Below, piece by piece: positions 27,093 to 36,267 of a stretch of 64,000 nucleotides of DNA. This stretch comes from CAYZWU01 sp964482235 (lineage in GTDB: Bacteria; Planctomycetota; B15-G4; CAYZWU01), in assembly GCA_964482235.1 (NCBI GenBank), contig CAYZWU010000024.1:1-64000 (forward strand), written 5' to 3'. The notes beneath the pieces were generated by a model. It was not told the origin of the DNA, searched no databases, and saw only the letters and a list, made by a program, of their open reading frames with translations. How positions within the stretch are numbered: the stretch's first letter is position 1; each line of letters begins with the position of its first letter. The position numbers were made by a program, and so were the translations under genes.

Positions 27093-28532
27093 ATGGAGCG
27101 CGAAGTGGTGTTCGTTGGAAGAAAGAAGGAGCTGGCCGCTTTGCGTCAGCAAAACTGGCGCGACCGCACTCTCCTGGTTGCCGTTTACGGCCGAAGGCGG
27201 GTGGGAAAAACAGCCTTGGTGGAACACGCCTACAAGGATGACATCTTCTGGAAATTCGAAGGGATCGAACAGGGGAGTACCAAGACCCAGCTTCAGTTAT
27301 TCCTCAAGCAGCTGAGTCGCTGCAGCGGAGCGGAGGAAAGCGAAAAAGCAAGAGACTGGGATGAGGCCTTTTCCCTGCTCAACGAGCAGCTGGCGGCATT
27401 GGTCAAGAAGAAACCCGGCCGCATCGTGGTGTTTTTCGATGAATTTCAGTGGCTTTGCGAGATGAAGCCCGGGCTTGTCTCCACATTCAAGTATTACTGG
27501 GATAACTTCTTCTCCAAATATCCCGGCTGTGTGTTTCTTCTCTGCGGATCTGTCTCCTCTTTCATCGTAAAAAAAGTCATTCAGTCACGGGCGCTGTACG
27601 GGCGGGTCGATCTGGAAATAAACTTGCAGCCCCTATCGATCAGTGAGTGTCGATCGTTTCTAGCGGATGGTATCTACCAAGATCAGTATCTGGATATTCA
27701 AATGATCCTCGGTGGAGTGCCGCAATATCTGCTCGAGTTGAATCCCCGGATGAGCCTCACACAGAACCTGAATCAGTATGCCTTCAAATCGCATGGATTC
27801 TTCTTTCGGGAATTCGATCGGCTTTTCATCAGCCACTTTGCGAGCCACAATATCTACGAGAGGATACTGCGTGCGCTGGCGCGGAAAAAAAGCACGCTTC
27901 AACAATTGGCCGGCGAGTGCAATACAACGAGCGGCGGAACGTTCAGCAACCAGATGAAGGAACTGGAGCTGGCCGGTTTCATTTCCAGATCCGCCTCTTT
28001 GCACAAGAAGCGGGCCGGGCGGCTGATCCGGTTCTCGATCAACGACGAGTTCCTCCATTTCTACTTCAGCTTCATCCAGCCCCACTCTGCTGAGATCATC
28101 TCGGGAAATCTGACCTTCCAGCACCTGACGCAACATCGTTCATTTGAACAGTGGCGCGGTTATGCCTTTGAGCGGCTCTGTCGGAAGCATTCCCACATGA
28201 TCGCTGAACACCTGCAATTTGCCGGCATCCGGTACAAGGCCGGCTCCTGGTTCACCCGCGGGTCCGACAAAGACCCCGGCGCACAAATCGACTTGATGTT
28301 CGACCGGGCGGACAAGGTGCTGACCATCTGTGAAGTCAAGTTCGTCAAGCGTCTGCAAGCTGACCGTCTGGGCCCGCAGTTCGAGCGGCGGTTGGCGCTC
28401 GCTGCGAAAGCCTATCCTTCCCACGCCATCGAGAAGGTGCTGATTCTTGGCCAGGATATCGAGGTCCCCGATCAGGTCCGTGCATGCTTCGATCATCTGC
28501 TGACTGCTGAAGCAGTGTTCGGCGAAGGATAG
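27093..28532 (+). CDS. Archaeal-type AAA/STAND-like ATPase with C-terminal PD-(D/E)XK-like DUF234 domain
   Basis: 479 residues. The ATPase domain has Walker A YGRRRVGKT (~33-40), Walker B IVVFFDEFQW (D116, E117) and the family motif CVFLLCGSVSSFIVKKVI. A winged-helix region (~255-310) follows. The DUF234-like C-terminus has AQIDLMF (D400) and CEVKF (E414, K416), the spacing of a PD-(D/E)XK nuclease core. It is paralogous to the ATPase at 36.3-37.7 kb, and both are AT-richer than their neighbours. No Shine-Dalgarno is evident. These proteins are common in archaea and some bacteria. Their role is unsettled; a defence or selfish-element role is possible. Confidence 0.85.
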   Translation: MEREVVFVGRKKELAALRQQNWRDRTLLVAVYGRRRVGKTALVEHAYKDDIFWKFEGIEQGSTKTQLQLFLKQLSRCSGAEESEKARDWDEAFSLLNEQLAALVKKKPGRIVVFFDEFQWLCEMKPGLVSTFKYYWDNFFSKYPGCVFLLCGSVSSFIVKKVIQSRALYGRVDLEINLQPLSISECRSFLADGIYQDQYLDIQMILGGVPQYLLELNPRMSLTQNLNQYAFKSHGFFFREFDRLFISHFASHNIYERILRALARKKSTLQQLAGECNTTSGGTFSNQMKELELAGFISRSASLHKKRAGRLIRFSINDEFLHFYFSFIQPHSAEIISGNLTFQHLTQHRSFEQWRGYAFERLCRKHSHMIAEHLQFAGIRYKAGSWFTRGSDKDPGAQIDLMFDRADKVLTICEVKFVKRLQADRLGPQFERRLALAAKAYPSHAIEKVLILGQDIEVPDQVRACFDHLLTAEAVFGEG

Positions 28533-28584
28533 CTACAAGCTTGAAGTCATGGATCACTTCAGCGTCAGGGATGGCACCCTTGGC

Positions 28585-29634
28585 TCAAGAGGAGCTGGCG
28601 AACTCGGCAACAGCCTTGAGAAGGGCTGCCGTGGTCCCCTCTTCACCCTCGCTGTGGCCTGCCTCCTCCACCAGGATCAGCTTGGACCTTTTCAGCTGCT
28701 TGTGAAGGCGGAAGGCGCTCAGCGGCGGACAGATCATGTCGTACCGCCCGTTGATGATCGTTGTGGGGATGTTCTTGATCTTGTGCGCATCGCGGATCAG
28801 CTGGTCCTTCTCGAGGAAGCAGAGGTTGGCCATGTAGTGGGCGTCGATCCTGGCGCAGGGAAGGATGTCCATTCCGCCGAAGGGCTGATTCACGTACTCG
28901 TCCGGAGTGTGCAGCCTGCCGATCTTCACGGAATAGCGGCACCAGGCTGCGAGCACCTTCTTTTTAAGCGCCTGGTCCCGGGAGTCGAGGATCTTCTTCA
29001 TGGCGCCGGGTGTGAACGGATCGCAGCCGTCGGGGAGCGCGGCCTCGAGCTCGGCGCGGAACTGCGGAAAGAAGCATCTGGTCGACCTTCCGCCCCAGAA
29101 ATTGTCGATCTCGGCCGGCGTGCCGAGGAAGACGCCGCGGAGGACCATGCAGGACACCTTGTCGGGATGGGTCTCGGCATAGGCCAGGCCGAGGGTCGTT
29201 CCCCACGAGCCGCCGAAGATCATGATCTTCCCGTCGATCTCGAACAGGTCGAGCAGGTATCTGCGAAGCGCCTCGATGTCGGCGACCAGGTGGGCTGTCG
29301 TGTTTTCCATCACCTCGCCGAGGGGGACGCTTTTTCCCGAGCCGCGTTGATCGTGCAGGATGATGAAATACTTCCCGGGATCGAAGTACTGGGTCAGGCG
29401 GGGGTAGCACCCGAATCCGGGGCCGCCGTGAAGCACGAAGACCGGTTTTCCTGTCGGGTTGCCGAAGAGCATGAAATGAATCGTATGCCTTTCGCTCACC
29501 CTCAGGTTGCCGGTGAAGAACGGATCGACAACGGGAAACAGTTGGGGGGATTCCTGCTGCTCCTCCGCTCGAGCCGGCGCAAGGGAAAGGGACAGCAGGA
29601 GAATGGACAGCCAGACGCTTTTCTTTTGAAGCAT
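28585..29634 (-). CDS. Exported proline iminopeptidase (alpha/beta hydrolase)
   Basis: 349 residues, signal peptide MLQKKSVWLSILLLSLSLAP. Peptidase S33 motifs: HGGPG oxyanion loop (69-73), LHDQRGSGKS, nucleophile GGSWG (S143), INGRYDMICPP (Asp) and EEAGHSEGE (His). Family members cut N-terminal proline from peptides; the signal peptide makes this one periplasmic or surface-located. A CPBP protease gene lies just upstream on the same strand, 44 bp away. Confidence 0.9.
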   Translation of the reverse strand: MLQKKSVWLSILLLSLSLAPARAEEQQESPQLFPVVDPFFTGNLRVSERHTIHFMLFGNPTGKPVFVLHGGPGFGCYPRLTQYFDPGKYFIILHDQRGSGKSVPLGEVMENTTAHLVADIEALRRYLLDLFEIDGKIMIFGGSWGTTLGLAYAETHPDKVSCMVLRGVFLGTPAEIDNFWGGRSTRCFFPQFRAELEAALPDGCDPFTPGAMKKILDSRDQALKKKVLAAWCRYSVKIGRLHTPDEYVNQPFGGMDILPCARIDAHYMANLCFLEKDQLIRDAHKIKNIPTTIINGRYDMICPPLSAFRLHKQLKRSKLILVEEAGHSEGEEGTTAALLKAVAEFASSS

Positions 29635-29678
29635 GGTTCTGTCTCTCTCGATTCGTATTTATTACAGGTTCCGAGGCG

Positions 29679-30425
29679 TCAAAGCTGACTGTTTTCGTTC
29701 ACTTGCCCGGAAGAAAGCACCTTCGGTCCGAGCAGCATGCCGATGAGATCCACCAGGAAGTGGAGGAATATCGGGATCCAGAGCGACTGGGTGATCACGA
29801 AGATCAAACCGAACACGCCTGCGAGGAAGAAGATCTTGCACGCGGCGCGCGCACCCTGGTAGGAGTGGCTGGCGCCGAAGATCACAGCGGGCACCGCGAC
29901 CGCGACGGCCGCGCCGAGAGCTGAGTCGCCGGCAAAGTGCGCCACGTAGGCGATGAGAAAGCCGCGGTAGAGGATCTCCTCCGACAGTGACGCCGCCGTC
30001 ACCAGGACGAGGGAGTGCCTCAGCTCACGGGGCGTTTCCGGCATGAAGGGCGTGTCCCGCCGCCACCTGGCCCTCGTGGCGGGCAGGCGTTTCGGAGCGA
30101 GCTCATACCGGGTGTCCGCAGCGTAGAGGATCAGGAAGAAAAGCGCCAGCAGCAAGCCCCATCCCAGCCGGTCCGGGGGGACGGTCAATCCCAGATCCTG
30201 CCAGGGCCTCTCGGCGAACCACCAGATCAGCAGGGCGCCGCCACCGAGCAGAACCAGCATCGCGCCGTTGCACCAGTAGAGAAAGATCTTCTGCCCCGTA
30301 TCGAGGGGCAAAGGTTCGGTTCCCTCCGCATCGGCGAGCGCGTGCCGCCGCTGTACCGCTCCGAATACGGGGAGGACCAGGCCGATGAGAGCGGCCAGCA
30401 GGTGATCGAAAACAGTGAGTGACAT
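29679..30425 (-). CDS. CPBP-family intramembrane metalloprotease
   Basis: 248 residues with about six membrane segments. The Abi/CAAX motif is present: LSEEILYRG (E149, E150, R154), FGASHSYQG and FLHFLVDLIGM with the later histidines. Members cleave prenylated or other membrane substrates. Some protect against bacteriocins or phage. No substrate is suggested by neighbours. The next gene downstream is the iminopeptidase. Confidence 0.88.
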   Translation of the reverse strand: MSLTVFDHLLAALIGLVLPVFGAVQRRHALADAEGTEPLPLDTGQKIFLYWCNGAMLVLLGGGALLIWWFAERPWQDLGLTVPPDRLGWGLLLALFFLILYAADTRYELAPKRLPATRARWRRDTPFMPETPRELRHSLVLVTAASLSEEILYRGFLIAYVAHFAGDSALGAAVAVAVPAVIFGASHSYQGARAACKIFFLAGVFGLIFVITQSLWIPIFLHFLVDLIGMLLGPKVLSSGQVNENSQL

Positions 30426-30435
30426 CTTTGGCGAT

Positions 30436-30536
30436 GATACCGAGCCCGCGCAATCTCCGCCATATTCGGGTGAGGAGGTGCTGAATTCGGGTGCGGCTCC
30501 GTACGAATATGGCGGAGATTGCGCGGGCTCGGTATC
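30436..30536. repeat. Perfect 33-bp inverted repeat with 35-base loop
   Basis: Arms 30436-30468 and 30504-30536 are exact reverse complements (left arm starts GATACCGAGCCCGCGCAATC). The right arm ends two bases from the transglutaminase stop codon; the left arm begins 10 bp upstream of the CPBP start. It may act as a terminator between these minus-strand genes, but it lacks a T-run and is far longer than needed. It could be a mobile hairpin element. Confidence 0.85.
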
Positions 30537-30538
30537 CC

Positions 30539-32680
30539 CTACTTTCCTCCCTCATCAACCGCCGGTGAAAGCTCCATCACCAGGGTTCCGCTTCCCTCGC
30601 TATCCCGGAGCAGGCGCCCCTTCCCGTCCACCCAGATCAGGATCGGCGTGCCGGCAAAGGCGAACTCGAGCTTGCGGCACTCGACCTCCTTCCCGCCCCA
30701 GGTGATCGTCTCCTTCCCCTTCGTCGTGACCTGCGCGGGAAGGATCTGCATCGATGCGGGGTGGAAGATCTTGAAGGTGATCGTCTCGTCCTTCTCCTCG
30801 GGAGCCGCGGCGGCAAGAAAGGCGAGAAGGGCGACGCAGTTGTTGTGCAGCAGCAGGACGCCGTCGGGCAACTTGATCGTGCGCTCGATCGGCGGGCCGC
30901 CCTGCACGATCTTCTCCTTCACCTCGCCATTGATGAAATCGCAGTCGAGGGTGAAGTCCGTGCCCCGGACCTTGCCCTTGGCGTGGAAGTCGATGGGGAA
31001 GCCCTCCCTCGTCACCTTCCAGTCGTACTGCCCGGTGAGAATCCCGGTGAAATCGATCGTACCCGTGCAGGAGTAGCCGCTCTCCCCGAAGCTCTTTACG
31101 GTCATGGTCTCCGTGCCGATCCGCGTTCCCTGCGAGCTGTAGGTGAAGGTGTATGTCCTGCCCACATCGAAGGGCACCTGCCCGCGCAGGCGCAGGCCCG
31201 TCGCCTCCTTCCCCATGACCAGCGAGCCGGCCCGGTAGTCGAGCACCTTCATCGTTTTCGGGATGAAGGCGGTCTTGGTGCCGAGGCGGATGTGCCCCGA
31301 GTCGACGTAGTCGATCTCCTTCGCCGTGGAGTCCACGGTGATCCAGCCGGCATCGCCCATGTAGACCTCGCTCCAGGCGTGCTGCCCGAAGCTGCCGCCG
31401 TGGTCCGGCGTGTACATGCAGCCAGTCGCGAGTCGCGACGGGATGCCCACGGCGCGACAGAAGGCGGTGAGCAGCCTCGAGTGGGATCCGCACTCGCCCT
31501 TGCGCGTGTCGAAGGTGTGGCGCGACGAGCCGCCCGGAATCTTGTAGGTGATCTCGTCGGACACCCACTTCGACAACCGGCATGCCGCTTCCCACGAGTC
31601 GGCCGCGCCCTTCGTGATCTCCCTGGCCTTCTTCACGAGCACGGGATCGTTCGACTCGATCATGAAGTCCGGGTCGAGGCACTTCTTCAGCGTTTCATCT
31701 CCGCTGAAATCCGGCGGGGGGAAGGGAGGCGCGTTCTTTCCGTCGAACCTCTTGTGCTCGATCTCGAAGACGCCCTTGATCAGGTTCTCCTTCACCTCGC
31801 CCTCGAACTTCTGGCCCGGCACGTTGAGGCTCTCGGCCGTGACCCATTCGCCGGCGGTCCGGATCTCCGCCTCGACCTTCATGTAGGTGATCGACTGGAA
31901 GTCCGCGATGGCCACGTCCACCTTGCCGAAGATCGACTCGTCGAGATCGCTCCTCTTGATCTTGCCCTTCACCGAGGCGTCGGTGAGGTAGAAGACCATC
32001 CCCGTGGAATCCTCGGTCCTCACGTTGCGCGCCGTGGCGGCGTCGATCCAGAGCTTCTCGACGAGCCCGTTGGTCTTGTTCACGGCGGAGAAGACGAGGC
32101 ATTCGTGCTCCCTGCCGATGAACCGGAGCTTCTCGACCCCCTCGCGGGTAAACGTCTTTTCCTGGATCTCGAGCTGCAGCGGCTCGAAGAACCGGTACAT
32201 GCCGGTCTTCTCCTTTCCGGGGCCGAGGTCGCGGAGGAGAAAGGGGAATGACATCCTGTCCTCGATCATCACGCCCGGTTCGAGGGCCACGGTCTTCGGC
32301 TTCCCGCCGTCCCTTGGCGTGAAGCGGACCTCCTTCTCGTCGATGCGATAGGTTCCTCCCAGCTTCTGGTCACCCTGCTTGATGTCGTAGTCCATGAAGA
32401 GGTGCCGGCCGGTGACGGGATCCCTTTTCTCGAGAAACGTCATGGTCACGTCGAAGTCCTGGCCTAGTGCCTTGAGCTCGAGGATCGTCTTCGTGCGGAT
32501 CTCGGTGGGATTGCCGTCTTTTCCCGGTGAGATGTCGACCTTCGCATAACCGGCCAGGGTGCCGCTGATCTCGACGCCGTAATAGAGCGTTTCCTGTTCG
32601 GCCTGCGAAGCGAGGACCGGCAGTGCAAGAAGGAGCGAGAAGAAGATGGGGGAGAGGCGGAAGAGGGTCCTGGCTTTCAT
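30539..32680 (-). CDS. Exported transglutaminase-like protein
   Basis: 713 residues. The ATG at 32680 follows GGAGG; an upstream in-frame start is rejected. Signal peptide MKARTLFRLSPIFFSLLLAL. The N-terminal ~380 residues are beta-rich with no named motif (EISGTLAGYAKVDIS). The transglutaminase-like/cysteine-protease core (~390-530) has KGECGSHSRL (Cys), FGQHAWSEVYM (His) and WITVDST (Asp). The C-terminal part is again beta-rich. Such proteins act on peptides or proteins outside the cytoplasm. The true reaction, protease or cross-linking, is not settled by sequence. Confidence 0.88.
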   Translation of the reverse strand: MKARTLFRLSPIFFSLLLALPVLASQAEQETLYYGVEISGTLAGYAKVDISPGKDGNPTEIRTKTILELKALGQDFDVTMTFLEKRDPVTGRHLFMDYDIKQGDQKLGGTYRIDEKEVRFTPRDGGKPKTVALEPGVMIEDRMSFPFLLRDLGPGKEKTGMYRFFEPLQLEIQEKTFTREGVEKLRFIGREHECLVFSAVNKTNGLVEKLWIDAATARNVRTEDSTGMVFYLTDASVKGKIKRSDLDESIFGKVDVAIADFQSITYMKVEAEIRTAGEWVTAESLNVPGQKFEGEVKENLIKGVFEIEHKRFDGKNAPPFPPPDFSGDETLKKCLDPDFMIESNDPVLVKKAREITKGAADSWEAACRLSKWVSDEITYKIPGGSSRHTFDTRKGECGSHSRLLTAFCRAVGIPSRLATGCMYTPDHGGSFGQHAWSEVYMGDAGWITVDSTAKEIDYVDSGHIRLGTKTAFIPKTMKVLDYRAGSLVMGKEATGLRLRGQVPFDVGRTYTFTYSSQGTRIGTETMTVKSFGESGYSCTGTIDFTGILTGQYDWKVTREGFPIDFHAKGKVRGTDFTLDCDFINGEVKEKIVQGGPPIERTIKLPDGVLLLHNNCVALLAFLAAAAPEEKDETITFKIFHPASMQILPAQVTTKGKETITWGGKEVECRKLEFAFAGTPILIWVDGKGRLLRDSEGSGTLVMELSPAVDEGGK

Positions 32681-32880
32681 CGTGACCTCCAGAGCCGGTC
32701 GGCCCGGGTTCGGCACGGCTTCAGGGTAATCCCGGCGTCTCCATGCCGCGGGAGTAGAGCGTCGGCTGACAGCGCGCCGCTCCAGGTGCGATGCCTGAAG
32801 GCCTGTGTCCACATTGATTGTCGCAATCAGGATAGCGCCCGATCCTGTTGCGGGCAAGGATCCCTTCCCCATGCGGCATC

Positions 32881-32909
32881 TTGAAAAAAAGCCGTTTCTG
32901 GAATAGAAT
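32881..32909 (+). promoter_or_regulatory. Sigma70-type promoter for the FG-GAP gene
   Basis: TTGAAA at 32881-32886 and TAGAAT at 32904-32909 are separated by 17 bp, each one mismatch from consensus. The start codon lies 49 bp downstream, with AAGGAG in between. Confidence 0.7.
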
Positions 32910-32958
32910 GTCTTTCATCTGGAAAGCCTGCCCAAGCCAATCGAAAGGAGAATCCGAG

Positions 32959-34239
32959 ATGACAACGATTCGTATCTTCATCCTGTCCTTCATCGTATTG
33001 ATCGGGTTCGCCTCCGCGGCCGCGGCGCAGACGACGCCGAATTTCGATCCGGGCCGCTACATCCTGAGCAACGGTGATCCCATGCTCGGCGACAACATCT
33101 ACTCCGCCCCCTCGGTCTGCGACTGGAACGGCGACGGCAGCAAGGATCTCCTCGTCGGCGTTTTCTACACCGGAAGCGTGGTTCTCTTCCTGAACCAGGG
33201 GACCAACAGCGATCCGGTCTTCGGATCGGGCACGCTGGTGGAGGCGGACGGCGCGCCGATCAACGTGGGCTACGGTTGATGCATCGGCGCCTCTCCACAT
33301 GGCGTGGACTGGAACTCCGACGGCCTGATCGACCTTCTCTGCGGCGAATCGGACGGCACGGTTCATCTCTACATCAACGTGGGATCGGCGGGATCCCCTC
33401 TGCTCACCGACGCGGGCCTCCTCCAGGTCGGAGGGAGCACCCTGACCGTGGGATCGTATTCCATGCCCTACGTCGTCAACTGGAATCACGACCGTCCTCT
33501 CGATCTCATCGTTGGATCGAGCGACGGCACGGTCCGGCTCTTCATCAACGACGGGACATCGACGAATCCCCACTTCTCAGCGGAACAGTACGTGCTCGAC
33601 GGCGGCGCCCACCTCGACGTGGGCAGCCGGGCATCGCCCTGCGCCGCCGACATGAACGGTGACGGCCTCTTCGACCTGGTCGTGGGAACCTACGACGGAA
33701 CTCTTCTTTTCTACCGGAATCAGGGCGTGCTGGGACTGCCGGCTTTTTCCGGTTCCTCTTTGCTGGGTGTCACGGGCGAGCCGATCGAAACCTCGTACAC
33801 GTCCCGCCCCGACGCCGTCGACTGGAACGAGGACGGCCTGATCGACATCCTGTCCGGCAGCTACGTCTGCATCCCCCAGCTCTATCTCGGCAGCGGCGAC
33901 AAGGTCCATGTGCCCGAGCTCGACGTCTTCTACGCGGGCTGGTACGTTCCGCCGGGAGGGGGGACGGTCAGCTTCGAGGTGACGGTGGTCAATCCTCACG
34001 ACACGGCGATCACGGCTGATCTCTATGTCGCCGTTCAATGCGCACAGGTGGGTTTCTGGGGGCCTGTCAAGAACTTCCAGAACGTGACCCTGGGGCCGGG
34101 ACAGCAGATCCAGGCCACCTTGAACCAGTACATTCCCGGTGTTGCGCCCATGGGTTCATACATGTTCACCGTGTTCCTGGGCGACAGCGCCACGTGGACC
34201 TTCACGAACATGGATTATTTCTACACCTACAAGATGTGA
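32959..34239 (+). pseudogene. Exported FG-GAP/VCBS-repeat protein interrupted by an in-frame TGA
   Basis: The ATG at 32959 follows AAGGAG with 8-base spacing. Signal peptide MTTIRIFILSFIVLIGFASA. Blade repeats have the DWNGDGSKDLLVG and DMNGDGLFDLVVG pattern, the calcium-binding FG-GAP type. The frame is continuous to 34239 except for TGA at 33277-33279. Compared with the other blades (LDVGSRASPCAADMNGDG), this blade has about 12 extra bases around the stop (TGATGCATCGGC), so a 12-bp insertion created it. The frame is open on both sides. It could be a pseudogene, a sequencing error or a natural two-part gene. The C-terminus has a different beta domain (ELDVFYAGWYVPPGG). Confidence 0.75.
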
Positions 34240-34328
34240 TACCAGAGACCGCTCCGGGAGACGCTCGGCCGGGAAACTCGTTTCTGGCAAATAGCGCTTC
34301 AGGGGCAAATCGAGAGGAGTAAGCTGCC

Positions 34329-36221
34329 ATGCTAGCCCTGATGTTGACGCTCTTCATCTTCTGTCCCGCACCGCAGGATTTCGATCCCGACCCGGAGGGA
34401 ACGGCGGCCCGCTGGATCGTTGTCTACAACGCGAACTGGCCCGACAACAACAGCAACGGCTTCGGCGACTCCGAGGAGGTGGCGCGCTACTTCGCCATGC
34501 GCCGCGGCGTACCGGGCAACCAGGTGATGGGGGTGGCCTGCTCTACCGGTTCCAATTACTACTACCCTTCGGGCCAGGACGGCTGGGAACTCTTCTGGGA
34601 CGAGATGGTCGAGCCGCTGCGCACGGCGACGTCGTACTTCGACGAGGATTACATCCTGGGATTCGTCTTCTGCCATGGCATCCCCTACAGGCTCAGCCCG
34701 CCCGGTGCCGGGACGCGGGCGCTCGACACCACGCTGATGTGGCTCTGGAACATCGGGGACCGCGACGCCCCCCTTTTCATGAACTACGGCAACAGGGACG
34801 TCTACAGGGATCAGGCGCCCGGCTTCGGCACCGATCCCGGTAGGTTCGACCCGGCCGTGCACCGTCAGAACGACTCGCGCACCTACCTGGTGGCGCGTCT
34901 CGACGGGCTCGACGTGGAGCACTCGATCGAGCTGGTGGACTCGGCGCTCTACGGCGACGCCTACATCTCGCCCCTTCCCGGCTACTACACCGGCACGGCC
35001 TACTGCGACACGCGGTACGGCCTCTACGACTGGTCCCAGCTGGCCGACTACCCCTACGGCCACGGCACGTACGCGAACGCGGACAAGGACATGGCCTACG
35101 GCCGGCAGTGGATCGAGCAGGCCGGTTTCACCCTGATGTGGGAGCCCTACGGGACGGAGATCGGCGAGAGCGGTGCCGAGTTCGAGAACGGCCAGCCCGC
35201 ACTGTCCGCCCCTGACGCGCTCTGGTATCAGGGCTGGTACAACTATGTCCAGTACTTCGACGTCTGGGAGTGGAAGGTCGGCTCCGCGGCCTGCGACCTG
35301 AACTCGAATTCCATCGCCAACTTTCGCCAGGCCTCGCCCGGTTCCTTCCTGGGGAACGCCCTGCTGCGCGGACTCACCTGCGGGGCCGGCTGCATCGCGG
35401 AGCCTTATCTCGACGGCCATCCCTTTCCCGAGGTCTTCATCTACTACATCCTCAACGGCTACCCCTTTGCCGAGACGGCCCGCGTGAGCGATCCCCGGGC
35501 GAAGTGGACCCAGGTCTACATCGGCGATCCTCTCTACCAGCCGATGCGCCTGGACAAGGTTCCGCTCGTCGACACCCAGGCGCCGCCGCCCTGCCAGATG
35601 CTCGAGGCCGCGGCCACTGCCACGTCCGGCGAGTGGCGCTTTCGCACCATGCTCGACACGACGGGATTCCTTCCCGACCTGGGCACGCTTGCACTGCACC
35701 ACGGAGGGACGCCGGATTACGGATTCACCGTTTCGGGAGAGGACGACCGCGCCCGCCTTTTCCATACCGCCTACATCACCGGTCTGGGAAGCGACGAGCT
35801 GATCCATTATCGCGCCGATTACACCGATCCGGCAGGGAACGTCGGCCCGGGCGAGGACATGGTGGCTCACACCGCACTGGAATCCCAGCCCGTGGTGACG
35901 CGGATCCTGGCGTCGGAGACGACGATCCCTTCCGGTACGACTTTCGACCTCGAGGTCGTGTTCGGCGCGCAGGACGGCATCACGTCGTTCACCGCCTACA
36001 GCGTGACCGTCACGGCCGCACACATGGGCTGGAGCGATCTCGACATCACGCGGATGTTCAGGAATCCGCCCGCCGTGCTCTACGACTCGGCCGACGACAC
36101 GGTCATCGCCTCGCGCCGCGAGGACGTGCTCCTGCTCGATCCGGGGACCTACGTCTTCGAGATCGAGGCCGCATCTTCGGCCGGCACGGATTCCGACAGC
36201 GTGACGATCGTCGTGAATTGA
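34329..36221 (+). CDS. TIGR03790 family exported protein
   Basis: 630 residues, ATG after GAGGAG, short signal peptide (MLALMLTLFIFC). RWIVVYNANWPDNNSNGFGD, then EEVARYFAMRRGVP, DYILGFVFCHGIPYRL and TYLVARLDGLDVEHSIELVD, match the TIGR03790 family known from Planctomycetes and Acidobacteria, whose function is unknown. After the conserved ~410 residues, the end is beta-rich (TTIPSGTTFDLEVVFGA). It lies 89 bp after the FG-GAP gene and may be cotranscribed. Confidence 0.85.
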   Translation: MLALMLTLFIFCPAPQDFDPDPEGTAARWIVVYNANWPDNNSNGFGDSEEVARYFAMRRGVPGNQVMGVACSTGSNYYYPSGQDGWELFWDEMVEPLRTATSYFDEDYILGFVFCHGIPYRLSPPGAGTRALDTTLMWLWNIGDRDAPLFMNYGNRDVYRDQAPGFGTDPGRFDPAVHRQNDSRTYLVARLDGLDVEHSIELVDSALYGDAYISPLPGYYTGTAYCDTRYGLYDWSQLADYPYGHGTYANADKDMAYGRQWIEQAGFTLMWEPYGTEIGESGAEFENGQPALSAPDALWYQGWYNYVQYFDVWEWKVGSAACDLNSNSIANFRQASPGSFLGNALLRGLTCGAGCIAEPYLDGHPFPEVFIYYILNGYPFAETARVSDPRAKWTQVYIGDPLYQPMRLDKVPLVDTQAPPPCQMLEAAATATSGEWRFRTMLDTTGFLPDLGTLALHHGGTPDYGFTVSGEDDRARLFHTAYITGLGSDELIHYRADYTDPAGNVGPGEDMVAHTALESQPVVTRILASETTIPSGTTFDLEVVFGAQDGITSFTAYSVTVTAAHMGWSDLDITRMFRNPPAVLYDSADDTVIASRREDVLLLDPGTYVFEIEAASSAGTDSDSVTIVVN

Positions 36222-36267
36222 TGTGAAATGTTCGGGGCAAGACTCCGCAAGCGAAGGTTTTTCCCGG

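Noticed and set aside
33277..33279. TGA read as selenocysteine or as a recoded codon
   Set aside because: Other genes in the window use TGA as a normal stop. The stop sits in an extra 12-bp stretch absent from other blades, and I see no SECIS-type stem or Cys-position homology.
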